Source: Colias croceus
Lineage: Eukaryota > Arthropoda > Insecta > Lepidoptera > Pieridae
Direction of reading: 5' to 3'
NCBI RefSeq assembly: GCF_905220415.1
Contig: NC_059551.1
Span: forward strand, 4,412,001 to 4,476,000
DNA: 64,000 bases
A program made the translations under genes and the position numbers. Below are positions 48,801 through 60,820 of this stretch, one piece after another. How positions within the stretch are numbered: position 1 is the stretch's first letter; every line of letters starts with the position of its first letter. The notes under the pieces are model-generated. The model worked only from the letters and a program-made list of their open reading frames with translations, was not told the DNA's origin and made no database searches.

Positions 48801-49383
48801 TTCAATTTCGCTGAATGAAAGTAAATCTTGTTGATAGAATTTAATAAATAACGTTTTGCTATTTTGCGACGCTCAAATTCTGGTTGAACCAATTCGGTTT
48901 CTTCTTTATAATAAAAAACTTCCAGTAGGTGCCGGTTTTGTATTTTTCCTTTCGTAATGAGACCTTTACCACATTTGGTGTCGTCTACCGCACTGTTGTT
49001 TCTATACAAATAATATTATTTTATAAAATAAATTATTATAACAGGCTTTACCGGTTCTGCTTATCGATGATCTCGTTACGATACGTGAAATTATTGATGT
49101 ACTTTTGTATATATATGTAGGAGGTTTCGAATAGGCGAAGGTGAATATATGTCAGTTCTCTAGTGAGACATTGACACAGACTTGTACTTTCATTTCATAA
49201 CGGAGCGGCGCGACGTTAAAAAAATAACGTACATGTTTTTTGTCGTGCTTTCATGATAGAGCACTTAACTATTGAATGTGTCACCGTCCTACTCTACTTT
49301 GATTCATTAGTTATATTTTCGCTTTTATTTATTTTCTGACGGGGAAAGGGCTACTACATTATTTTTGTTTCTTTTCTTTGCAG
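45854..49383. other. Putative intron, nothing recognised
   Basis: Slightly less AT-rich at 47140-47580, with a CRE-like TGACGTCA at about 47502-47509. It ends in ATTTTTGTTTCTTTTCTTTG plus CAG, a strong polypyrimidine tract and acceptor for the exon at 49384. Confidence 0.5.
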
Positions 49384-49685
49384 TTAAAGTTCGCACCTGT
49401 GCGCTATTTGCCTGGCATGGTGATGGCTATGGATGATTTGAGTACTCTGTGAATTGTGGTGGTGACTCGGTGATGGGATCATCGATTAACGAATAGTGTT
49501 GTGCTTGTGTTAGTGATGTAACATTCTATGGAAGTGTTAGTGTGTACTCGGAATGTTCACGAAGCACGGCAAGACGCTTGAGCGGTGTTCTCACCCCTCT
49601 CATAGGAGCTGCAAGAAGAAAAAACAACCCCCGCATACACCCTGGAAATACTTGATGAATTGCCCACTCGTTAGAAAATGTTTTG
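49384..49685 (+). CDS. Candidate exon with 5' UTR and coding start (ATG at 49553)
   Basis: A strong acceptor ends at 49383. The exon begins with non-coding sequence that includes a small upstream frame (MVMAMDDLSTL, stop at about 49452). From ATG at 49553 the frame reads MFTKHGKTLERCSHPSHRSC, KKKKQPPHTPWKYLMNCPLV, RKCFG, then meets a possible donor TTTTG-GTACAGT at 49685/49686; without splicing it stops at 49705 after 50 codons. The peptide is basic and Cys-rich and resembles no family I can name. The exon ends in phase 1, as does the 8337-8415 exon. The donor is not the best consensus and is the weakest part of the call. Confidence 0.55.
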
Positions 49686-52107
49686 GTACAGTATTTTTTT
49701 TATGATTTTATTTATTTTTTAATCCATTTTTGTTTTTTTTTACTATTGTGTTTCTTCGAGTGTTCCCAAATAAAATATGATCCGTATTCATGTTCCGCGG
49801 CTTATCAAAACTCAATTTAGTGCAAACATGTTTTTGTTTATTGTTCAATATGCAAAATTAAGTTTGTAATATTTCCGTGACCTTGTCTCATAGTATTAAA
49901 ATCCAGTTTGGTTACGTGCTCAACTTTAATTGTTACCTACTTATTTGAATAATGGAGTAGTACTACGACGACCGCGTGACAATTCGCGTAAAGGTGAACG
50001 CCACGAGTGGAAATAATATTTTTTTGATTTACCTACTGTCAATTAATTGCGCAGTTAATAACTGATAAACCATGTAGCTCAGTAACATCTCGAATAATTA
50101 TTAAAAAAAACTATAGCTGCAGAGATATATTTGTAATAATTCTCTAGATTGTAAAATAAATCTCATATTGGTCGATGAACGTACCCGACCTTGCGACGGC
50201 ATTCCTCGACGTCCCGATTGGTCGTTAGATCAATCCACCAACTAGATCTGTGTATGTATCATCAGTCTCTACATGGCATTATTGGTATTAATCGGCGGGA
50301 AGCAATTTATTCCATATGGCATAAACTCGTTGCCTGCTTATAACTCGGCGTGTTGTAAAAACTTAAAATAGTGTTTTATATGTATTGCCAATTCGTGCGG
50401 TAGTTACGTTAACAGTTAGTGATAACATTTATAATTTAAAGACAACTTAAAATTAAAAAAGTAAATTGATAAGGCCAACATATCAAGCTTATTAAGGACA
50501 TCGTTACAATATAAAGAACAAAACATTTTCTCCTAAAGCACCCATGCTAAGGTCCAAAGCATAATATAAAGTTGATCCCTACACGGCAATCATTGTTTTT
50601 TGTTTTCACAAGTCTAATAATAATAAACAATGACTCCGTGTTGGAAGCAATGAATTGAAAGGTGAATTTGCGACAAATATTCTCGCCGTGAGCAAAATCA
50701 AGACCGAAACACGATGGGCGTGTTGAAAAACAACTTTTTGCGCTGCCGAAATCGTGTAGACTGTAGACCATAAATGGAGCAAAATTGGTCACCAAACGCT
50801 GAATTGGTTCCTTTTAGGATTTACAAAATGATTCGAGATGTACTTACGTATTTTCAAAAGAAAGAAACCAAAACGGCTTTATGTTCTTATTGGAGATAAT
50901 AACATAAAACCTTATTTAAACGTTTTTTATCCTAACAGCGCATTCAATTCTTTTAATCCACTTCATTTATAATCAAGAATTATTTGAATTTATACGGTCG
51001 AGAGTCAGAAAATGCAATAAAGTTTGGCAGCGATCAGCGGCATCCAATTCTAGCGTTAGCGCGATGGATCGGACGACGAGTTGGTCGACTAGTTGGGCGA
51101 CTAGCTGGGCGAGTTCACTTGTTGCGCTTTGGCAATGTCAGGCACCGCGTCCATCTCGTGAGTGACGGTTGTTTCATTACGTTACATTAACCACAGACTC
51201 GACGAGCTGTAACTACTAGGTATGGGGGCACCGCTGATACTCGAGAGCGTTTTAACGAGATTTTAATGCTTTGACTTGCAAAATTTATTACCTCTGGCGC
51301 CAAGGAGTGGTTGTCTTCGGGGATTTACTACTTGTAAATAATTTCCCGCTCCAGCAATTGCTTATGAGTTATGGGTGAGGCATGCAGTTTTTCACAACAA
51401 TAGCTTTTGATCTGAGAGCAAAGTGGTATAAATTTTATTTCAAGTTTTATAGTCGTTTCACATTTTGTGTATTTTAGACATTGTTCTTTATCCACGATCA
51501 AGATTAATTTCCTTTGAGATTGAAGCTCGTGGTTTTTTAACGTACGTCATAGGAATGTACCTAGTAATTACCAATCACAAACGCTTAATGAAGACAGGTG
51601 GCTGTAATATAAAAGGTCGATTAGACTGCGGCTCAGCGGGAAGCTATATTATTTAGTTATTAGTTATGAGAATTTAGAAAGAAATAACGTATTTAAACAA
51701 AATAAATTTTTAAAGATAAGATCTATAAAATATACGAAAAAGATAACATAGAATTTTTAATTAACCATTTATTAGCATGTTAAATGCAGAACACGTGACA
51801 AAATATGTTATGTAGCATGATTTATGACATATATTGAAAAGATATAAAAAGCGATGTGAATAAGGACCCGCTTTTTCGCAACGGAAAGTAGTAAATATTT
51901 TATACTGTTTTCAACATCTATTCGATGTCATTGCTAAATGATAATAATATGGTGAACTATTCCATATTATAAGGCCCTCAAAACGAATTTCAAAAATATC
52001 GCAAATCATGTCTTGAATTTGAAATTTTAGTTTTATGGCATTTAAATGCTTTATAATTTTTTTAAAGAATAGAAAATAAAGAGCGTGTGTGCCGAGCACA
52101 CGTGTCA
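49686..52107. other. Putative intron with a short tandem repeat
   Basis: A 12-bp unit is repeated three times at 51079-51114 (AGTTGGTCGACT, AGTTGGGCGACT, AGCTGGGCGAGT) inside a GC-richer block at 51000-51250. No gene is recognised. Confidence 0.5.
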
Positions 52108-52230
52108 GAAGTGAAACATCTTTGGGCAAGATTCAAATATAGCAAAATCGTCGCATTACTCCATGACGTGACGGTATTTCCATGACGCGACCTTGAAATT
52201 TTGCTAACGTGCCTAAAGAAGTTTCACTTC
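52108..52230 (-). repeat. GAAGTTTCACTTC MITE, full-length copy
   Basis: Both ends carry the inverted repeat: GAAGTGAAACATCTTTGGGC at 52108 and GCCTAAAGAAGTTTCACTTC ending at 52230. The middle (CGCATTACTCCATGACGTG, TTCCATGACGCGACC) is inverted relative to the 12.7 and 60.7 kb copies. A palindromic GTGTGTGCCGAGCACACGTG tail lies just outside at about 52085-52105. Confidence 0.75.
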
Positions 52231-55023
52231 AAAAAAATTGAATCATGTCTTGTTTAGCAAGTCGGTGAACTTTTTGTTAAAAAATTTTTGTTTCTGTTAT
52301 TCGCGTCGCGTGGACCTGGAGCAGGTAGGCCACGATTTTTCCCGGATGAATATATTAAAGGTATTTAGTATGCGAGTGTTGCGGCCGAGATTGCGTTACC
52401 TTGTCGCCTTGAGGGACGCACTGCATATTGCATAGGCTAACTCCATCTGTATTATGGAACGACAATGATAATGAATTTGTGTTTGTGTTATTTTAGATAA
52501 TTTCCATATCATGATGCTTGTCGATTTTTAGGTAACGGATTTAACCATTTGAAAAAATTAGCGATAGCTCTTACAAAAACACGATAGAGTAATATTTTTT
52601 ATACCAATTTTTGTGACTAAACGTTATAAATCGTTGAATGTTCGTGGAAAGAAACATTTTTCTCTAATTATTGAGAACTGGGTCAAAAGCTTGAGACGTG
52701 CAGATTAAATTTGATTTCGGAATTTCCTCCATTTAATATAAGTGGCACTCTGACGTGGAATAATTCTTAAGGACCTAAAAACTATAGAAAAAAATTGGTT
52801 GTCTGTAAAGTCGGTTTACTGACGATAGTTGAACGTGACAATGTCTTAATAAAATACTGATGGAGCTTCTTTGTCGCTCGTTCCGCGCTCTCGCTTGCAC
52901 TTCAAGCCTTACGGAACGCCTCAGAGCGAGGTAACGCCGCAAGAGTCATGTTTTTTCGTGCGTGCAGCCGGCTCTTTCGAATTATAAGACGTTTTTACAC
53001 ACACTTTTTCATGCATTAGATGATAATTAAACGTTATTTTTGCGTTTGAATACATAAAGGATGAACGTGCAGGAATGTGTTTGATGGTAAAGTTATTCAT
53101 GAGCTAAGTAATAAGTAATTCAAAGCGAATTAAACTTTCTCTTCAGACCCCAATCGTGATTAATGTTATATAGTATACTTTACACGGTATAAGTTTAATC
53201 GCATTACTTTATTAATGAATATTATACCTACATTTAAGGCTTTAATGAAGAGGTTTTAATGTCAATACTTATAGTCATTAACATATTATATTTTCTATAT
53301 TGTATTATTAACTATTAAGCCGCCCACGCACATACCTGAAAAAATAATACCTATAACGTTTATTTTAACGCATTTCCTCTATAAAATGAACGAAGTAAGT
53401 ACAAATAAGATATTGATTAACCAAACTAATAAATTATTTAACTGCAATTGCATCAAGTGACACAATTATTTAGACCGGCTCACTACTCACGTACCTGCAG
53501 CAGGGGCAATATTGGAATTGGACTCTTAATTGGCTTCTTAATAATAATAATTGTGATGTGTATAGGCAAGCAGGGGCAATTTAGAGAACAACTGAAATTG
53601 CTCCGACCGCTGACCAACCAAGATTGTACTAACTAATATCGCCCATGCGGCTGGTATGTGAACGAATAATTGAATTAAAATATTTCACCAATTATAAGTA
53701 AAAGCTCGCAATTGCAAAATAATATTTTGACATGTAAATCGACATTTTTGAATGCAATCTCATGCATTCAGAATCATGTCACCGGATTCAATGCTGAATT
53801 ATGTATGATCTCCAATACGATATTCATGTCTGATATGAAATAACGTATCTAGATTGTAAGAAGTAGAATTTTGTAATTTATAATACGTTTTTCCTGTACA
53901 GTACATTTTTTGTGTTTATGTAGTTAATTGGCGGATAGTAGTTTGGTTATTACAATATGATGTTAATTAAAATGTTAACCTTTCAGAAATATTAAAATTT
54001 CTGTACGAAATAATTGTTGATTACGTTTATACTAAACTAAATTACGGTAATGGGATGTTAGCAACTCGTATAGGAATGTGTGATGAATCATATCAATCAT
54101 ATAATAAACCTGGGATTTTCACTGACAATAACTCTATTATTTTCCCGTAGAACTAACGAACTGAATTTACGGCTAAAACTTAGTATTTTCATGATGTTGA
54201 ATATAAAAATAAGTTTGTACCTACATACCATCAATCAATCAATATCCAAAAACTTTGGCAAACCACAGCATAAACATAGAGATATTTTTAATGTTACAGA
54301 TAGTACGGAAATAAAAATATTTTGTTAAGATTTGAAGGTTTATTATAGTAGACATTATGGGTTTAAAATAAACATTTATGATTCATGATTGACCTAAACA
54401 GTATTGCTATAAATTAAGCCGGTTTTTATGATGTGCTACATATTTAGGTTTTCTAAAAAATATCGAAACAAGGACCTTGCATAAATTGGTTTATTATAGA
54501 AGTTACATGATTACTGAACATAATATGTACTATGCCAACTGATTGACACTGAAATATTTTAGATATAATATATCTACACTTGAATTTCTGTTTGATTAAC
54601 ACAAGTGTTTTGATTATCCAAGATCTTTATGTAACACTTTTAAAATGTGTTAAATTTTGATTCGATAGATAGTTCTCTATGGAAACTACAATTAAAAGCG
54701 TGCGTAACTAAAATCTATGTAATAGAAAGATTCAAAAGTTAAATTGAATTATTTATTTGTATTTACATATTTTGTAGGTAACAAGCTGCGTAATCGTATT
54801 CAATTAATTAATGACTTAAACATGACGTCATCTAAGCAATTTCAGATTTCTCCCTACATCTTTTTCATAGAAAGTATACAGAATTTGTAAAAGAGTGCTC
54901 TTAAATAATCATCAACTACAATTTGGCTGGCGTGTTAAACGTCCGATCCGTCCTATTTGCCCTTACTATTCTAGTACTGTTTCCACTTCTTAATCATTTA
55001 ATTTTGTTAGATTTTATCTAAAT
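52231..55023. other. Non-coding stretch, nothing recognised
   Basis: A GC-richer patch at 52860-52985 has no usable splice-bounded frame. The remainder is AT-rich with chance frames. Confidence 0.5.
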
Positions 55024-55165
55024 TTAACCCCTTATTGCATGAATTATTAAGGAGATGAAATAAAAATTATTTTTTTGCAAAAAAGTGTTTATTAGACCTT
55101 ACATTATGAGATCAAATTGAGAAAAAAAATTATTTACTTATATTATAGAAAATATATAACGGCGC

Positions 55166-56568
55166 CATATATGGACTCGTATGCAGTGTTTGTTGTATTT
55201 TTTCTGTCATATATGGCTTCGTATGCAATTAGAAAAAAGTAACTAATTAATAAAATAAAAACATATTCCGGATTAATTTCACACACACGGTTGCTAAGCC
55301 CCAAACTAAACTTAAGCTTGTATCCTGAATGCTTAGTCAACTGATATGCTACATATACTTTACATAAATCCTATCCTACTTATATTATAAATTCGAAAGT
55401 TTGTGAGGGTGGATGTATGTGTATGTGTTTGTTTGTTACTGTTTCACGCAAATACTACTGAACCGACTTCTATGAAATTTAGCACACATAATATAGAGGG
55501 TAACTTGGACTAACACATAGGATAGGTTTTATCCCGAAAATCCCACGGGAACGGGAACTATGCGGGGTTTTCTTTGAAAACGCGGGCGAGGCCGCGGGCG
55601 AAATGTTAGTACTTTATATGGATACCTAAATAACACCCAGAATCACAGCCAACTTATACTTCGTGAAATTGCTTAAAACAATTACGTTTGTCATTATAAC
55701 ATAAAAACACGTTATATTTTTCACATAACGTGAAGGAACGAAATTGGAACAATATAGGCATAGCTGACGGGCGTTCTTCTTCCAAATTCGGTAATGACTA
55801 ATCCCATCAGACCGTACAGAATCAAAGTGAAAATCTAGATGTCCTGCAGGAGTTTTTCGTAGCTTTTTTGCGGTAATTGGCGAGTCAGAAATACTGAGGA
55901 GACTCCAGAGATGCCGATGTTTCTAAGTTTTTGAGAGACGACCACGTCTTTTGGTAATAAGAGCTTTCCCTGACTTTCGCATTTGCTCTGAAACGGCTAA
56001 TTAAAAATCATACAGTGGCATATAGCATGAGTCTGTATTTATTGATGATGATATAATATTTACATGCTTAGCATAGTGAGATAAAAGTGTCTAGGATTGA
56101 TACTGGAACAATCAGTGAAAGTATCCTTGAATGCTGTGCTTGAATGCATACCCAGCCACATATGACATAATATATTTTGGACGGAATGCATACGAAGCCA
56201 AATATGACAGATTTGGAAAAGTACAAAAAAACATGATTAAAGCAAAAAAACAACCTAACCAAATGTTTTACCTTATTTTAGAAAGACTAAAGAATGAAGA
56301 AATATTTTTTTTCATGGCTTTACTCACCTTTTTGATATTGAAATCTTAATTTGAAAATCACGGTTTTTTCCGCGCACCCAAACCGTCGCACGCGCTAGAC
56401 TAAATCTATAATATATCTGATGGATAATATTTACACTGTATAAATTAATTACATTCCAATTCTCGATGAAATACTGTTTAAGATGTAAGGTAGTTTTTTT
56501 AGATATTGTTTATAGTTAGCCTATAAAAAATTCATAAACTTCGTCGTCCATATATGGCTCTGTATGCG
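55166..56568. repeat. Five copies of a 20-bp motif inside the TTAA element
   Basis: Copies lie at 55166-55185 (+), 55208-55227 (+), 56145-56164 (-), 56187-56206 (-) and 56549-56568 (+). Copies 1 and 5 contain CCATATATGG, which fits the CArG consensus CC(A/T)6GG. They may be transposase-binding subterminal repeats; that is inference from their clustering near the ends. Confidence 0.75.
55375..55609 (+). repeat. Lep1-type repeat nested in the TTAA element
   Basis: CTTATATTATAAATTCGAAA, TGAGGGTGGATGTATGTGTA, CACATAGGATAGGTTTTATC, AACTATGCGGGGTTTTC, ending GGGCGAGGCCGCGGGCGAAA and TGTTAGT. Longer sister of 12136-12322 in the opposite orientation. Confidence 0.75.
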
Positions 56569-56580
56569 GTAAGGGGTTAA

Positions 56581-59500
56581 GGTACGTAAATTTACTACGA
56601 TCAAAAGATTGTATATAGTCTCCGGTTTAATTTAGGGTTGCTTTTCTTATGTTAATTCAGGATTATTTTAACGCTAAGTCAGTCGAGTTAGTCGAACATT
56701 AAAATATTAGTCAAGGTCGGTTCAAAATAATGAATTTCAAAAATAATTAATTCTGTTAAATGTAATTAAAATTCCGTTTTACATACCAAAAGTTATCATA
56801 CAGTATTTTTTTGTAGGTATTATTTTATTATGTTTGAAATTCAAAACTACTGTAATTGCGAGTAATCATTTACATTTATGTATTCTTTATGTATTGTTCA
56901 TTTTATGAATATTTGAATAAGACATTGAAACGATCCTCTTTATTTTTTTCTGTTTTTTATTACTACATTTTATTCGTTTGTTACGAGTCATATCCAGAAG
57001 TTATATTTTACTATGTAATTGTTTTCTCATAAAGTTAATGTCATGTTCCTTAGATCTTTGTTTGTTTGAACATATTGTTTTCGTAGTTAGATTATCATTG
57101 GCCTATCAGAGATTGGAAGGTATTTTCGTTCTTTCTTTCTTGTATTTCTAAAAGTCAGAACAAATATGAATAATGTTTTAGCTCGTCTAATAGATTGATT
57201 ACCTGTAACAATAACAATTTCGCGAGTGAAACTACTTAAAGATTTTACATTTCCAATAAAAAAAACAAATTACACGCTACATTCGCTTTGTTGTATTCGA
57301 AATTTTGTAGTAACTGTGCAAAAAAGATTTTAAAAATAAATTTGATTTACTAGCCACATACTAAGGATCTAGCTTATCTGCTCAACAAAATAAACACTAG
57401 ACCTTACTGAGAACGTACATCGGTTGGAAAATCGTAGTTAATTTAATTTTCCCATGTTGCAACTGCGACCAATTGGTTGGACAAAATAAATCAAATAAAC
57501 TAGCTTTACGAAATATAACAACAAAATATTGTGAGGGACTTTTTAGTAGCGGTAAAGTACATGCTCGCTTGCTGCTTGGAAATACATTTTTATATTTTTT
57601 TGGTGAAAAATATGTTTTGCAATTGACGGTGTTAAAATTTTTAAGGAAAACACCAAAAAGTGCTAAAAAACTAGAAATATGCTTATAAATATTCAACAAA
57701 CTTTTATTAATTCAAAAATCTTGATGGCATTGTAGAAACAGGGCTATTAAATATTAAGCTATTATCACTTAACTAACAATGTTTATATCTAAACATTTAG
57801 ATATTGTTTTATTGATTTAGACAATATTAGCGGGACGTTAAGGGACCTGTGCGCACCCGCACTCGAACCTAACTTCCGAACCGCCATTAAGTTTGAATCG
57901 AACTGTACCAACACATAAAAAATTACGTGGCTATATAATTGTTATGTTTACATACAATACATAATCATTACATTTTTTTTATAATTTTCTTCGTTAGTCT
58001 TTCTGGATATCTGTGCTAGGATTGCAAATGGATAAAACGAATATAATGAAAACTCACTCCAGAATCGATGTCAAGATTTATGCAGAAAAATCGTTATTAA
58101 GTAATCGTTAATCGTTTTTTATAACGAAAACGAGAAAATCTAGTAAAGTACATGATAGCGAATCATCTTCCTTCCTCTATATTTTATTTTATTTTATACG
58201 ATAATTAAATACTTCGCTCATATGGAAGTAAAACCAGTTGTTTGTTGCACATTTCCTGTCATAAACAAGACGCCCCTAAACAATAAGTTATGTAAAATGT
58301 TAGAACATAATTACTCAGGAAATGATGCGGATGTTATGACGCATATAAAATTATAAACATCTAAAATAAACAACATTTCTGATTATCGGATGGGTTGACG
58401 CTGGATCGGAATCAAACCCATCAACAAGTTTATCTGTGGAACATCTTGAATATATTTTGGTGTAATTTTTTATAGATTTTTTCTTAAACGATGTCATCGA
58501 TAAGATCAGCAAATTGACCCAGTGGCCAGTCTATTATATAACATTTATAATATGAATAAAAAGGAGCTGAATTCTAATATAATCGAAATAATAAATTTCA
58601 TCGCTTCGATATAATGAATGTCATAAAATAATGTGGTTGCATAAAATGTTGAACATTATAATATATTAAAATTTATTTTTAACGCTTCATTAGGAACACT
58701 TAACATTCTTTGTATTATTTGAGTTTTCAGTCATTGATACATTTGGCAAGTGCTAAATAAATAACTAAAAGTGGACGAATTAGGACTTGATATTCTATTT
58801 TTACTCTATACGAAGCACGTATCAATATTTTCTTATACACTAAAAAGAGATTAAACATGTAACACAAATGTGCTAAAAAGTCGACACATCTACAACAGAG
58901 TAAAATTTTAGCTTTACATAATGGAATGGAATAATTTTTTTTACCATCCATCTATAAATAAGTTTTTTTAAGCAAATTGTTAGAGATTTCGTCGCGTGTT
59001 CGCAATCGATTCACTATTTTTGAGTTAGTAGGTATATAGATTACACATAATTAATTAATTGATCGCTAAATTTATATGGAATATATTAGAAGAAAATATA
59101 TAGATAGTAATACTGATATATCTATTAGAGAACGGGTTGTTATTGCGTAGAATAGGGTCTTGCTAACTTTGTTAGTAATTTGCGTATGAATCAATATGCC
59201 TATAAAAGCCGCGAAGTAAATTTAAAGGTAATATTTCGATAACTAAACAGATAAACAGCTCTTATTAATATAACACCTTTATACTAATATTCCTTCCAAT
59301 AGTCAACCACACACCCTTTTAAAATAATAGAATAAAATTCAATTTTCCAAGATCATTGGCTATTTTAAATATTTTATTCATTATTTAGTTTTCAAATGGA
59401 TAATAATATTTTTTAAAGTAGATCCTAGTGAAACGTTGGATGATGTGTATTTTCTAAATATTTGCTAGGTATAGATAATAAAAAAAATGTAAAATAATTC

Positions 59501-60410
59501 CTTTTTAGCATTAAATTATTAAAGAGTTTTAATAAATTATATTGATCCAAGTCCGTTCCAAATACTCTATATCTAATTCTATTTTGATAAAATTAAATAG
59601 TTATATAATATATAATCCTATAAATAAACTAATATATTATACTTACATTAAAACGGCCATTGACTATTTATTTGTCTCGATATTTTGTATTGATTTATTC
59701 TCGAAACATTGAGAGTTGATTAAAATCTATTTTCGGGTTTTCATTTTGTATATATCTAATGTACAAAATTCAATATCGATTACGAGTTGGCGTCCGCTGT
59801 ACCAATTGAATGAAATTAGATTCATACATAAAAGGACCTTGGGCAAGGACAGAGGCTAACTATTATTATCGCACAAACAAAACATGAAAGAGATCACGCG
59901 TACAAAGTTAGTACTCATAACATACCAGTATAAATAAACGTATTTGTCTTCGTTCAGATACGTAACACGCGCTTAATTGCGTCGAGTTTAAAATTGCTCC
60001 AATAGATAATTGTAGCCGCTCATTCATGATCTTCAATTAACTATTCTACAATCGAAATCCTAAGGCACAATTAATCAATGACAATTATGTTGTGTCGCGA
60101 CTTGTCCATTTGCTATTTGCACTAGTACCTAACAGACGATGCTGTGATAATTTATATATACCTATTTGATGTAAGCTCGTGACCCGAGAGATTTTAATTT
60201 GAACACTTGGTTCGGTAACTGCGCAATTTATTTAGATCTTGCTTTGATGGATAGATTGCTCCTGGGGGCTTTTATATTGCTTTTACTGCAAATAATAATT
60301 ATTATTAATTCAATCTATATCTTATAAGTACTATAAAATATACATAAATCATGAATTTACCAGCGCTCGATGTGGCTGTCATTCTGTGAAAGCCTAATAT
60401 CAAAAATATT
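56581..60410. other. Non-coding stretch, nothing recognised
   Basis: Strongly AT-rich. Paired opposite-strand frames near 57397-57699 are uninterrupted over about 70-100 codons, but neither shows a recognisable domain. Confidence 0.5.
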
Positions 60411-60465
60411 ATTGTATACAGAAAATAAAACGAAAACAGTCGAGTTTTGCTATAGCATCAACAAC

Positions 60466-60473
60466 TATAAATA
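60466..60473 (+). promoter_or_regulatory. TATA-box candidate
   Basis: TATAAATA lies about 150 bp upstream of the candidate start codon at 60615, with AATCAACGATG about 25-30 bases downstream as a weak initiator. Support is positional only, and such motifs are common in AT-rich DNA. Confidence 0.3.
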
Positions 60474-60614
60474 TTTTGGAAAAGTTAACACACGTGGAAT
60501 CAACGATGTGTGCGTGAACGTTGAACATTAGTGCCGTGTAAATGTGTGAATCGAAATGTAGTGAGTGTCGCCCTCTGGCGGTTTGGATGGAGACTAGCGC
60601 GAGGTAGCGCCCGC

Positions 60615-60672
60615 ATGGGGCAATCGGCGAGCATGTGTCGCCTCCACGGATCATGCCTTCACCACAAGAAAA
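60615..60672 (+). CDS. Candidate first coding exon (MGQSAS...)
   Basis: From ATG at 60615 the frame reads MGQSASMCRLHGSCLHHKK plus one base, then the consensus donor GTAAGT begins at 60673. The surrounding 60540-60672 block is GC-rich against AT-rich flanks. MGQSAS fits the start of N-myristoylated proteins (Met-Gly with Ser near position 6), a family rule and not proof. The frame is open upstream to a stop at about 60522 without another ATG. It ends in phase 1, as do the candidate exons at 8337 and 49384. A MITE begins 16 bases after the donor. I do not recognise the protein, and a chance ATG-to-donor match is possible. Confidence 0.45.
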
Positions 60673-60688
60673 GTAAGTCCTTATTTTT

Positions 60689-60790
60689 GAAGTGAAACTT
60701 CTGTAGGCGTGTTGAGAGTAAAATTTCAGGGTCGTGTCTTGGCAATACCGTGGACTAAGGCGAAAAATCTTGCCAAAGAAGTTTCACTAC
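60689..60790 (+). repeat. GAAGTTTCACTTC MITE, full-length copy
   Basis: It starts GAAGTGAAACTTCTGTAGGC and ends TTGCCAAAGAAGTTTCACTA, with TTGGCAATACCGTGGACTAA between. It is followed by the palindromic tail CACGTGTGTCAACACACACG. Same family as 12.7, 27.1 and 52.1 kb. Confidence 0.75.
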
Positions 60791-60820
60791 TGTCACGTGT
60801 GTCAACACACACGCTCTTTT

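Larger units (their letters stand above)
55028..56576. mobile_element. piggyBac-like non-autonomous element (TTAA target sites)
   Basis: Flanked by TTAA at 55024-55027 and 56577-56580. The ends are CCCCTTATTGCAT on the left and, inverted on the right, CCCCTTACCGCAT (11 of 13 match). TTAA duplication and a CCC start are the marks of the piggyBac superfamily. Inside are five copies of a 20-bp motif close to CATATATGGCTTCGTATGCA and a nested Lep1-type repeat. No transposase domain is visible; the open frames at 55143-55340 and 56131-56349 mainly translate the motif copies. Confidence 0.7.

Noticed and set aside
57397..57699. Opposite-strand frames of 100 and 71 codons
   Set aside because: Both frames are open over the same DNA, neither has recognisable motifs or splice signals, and composition matches the neighbouring non-coding DNA.
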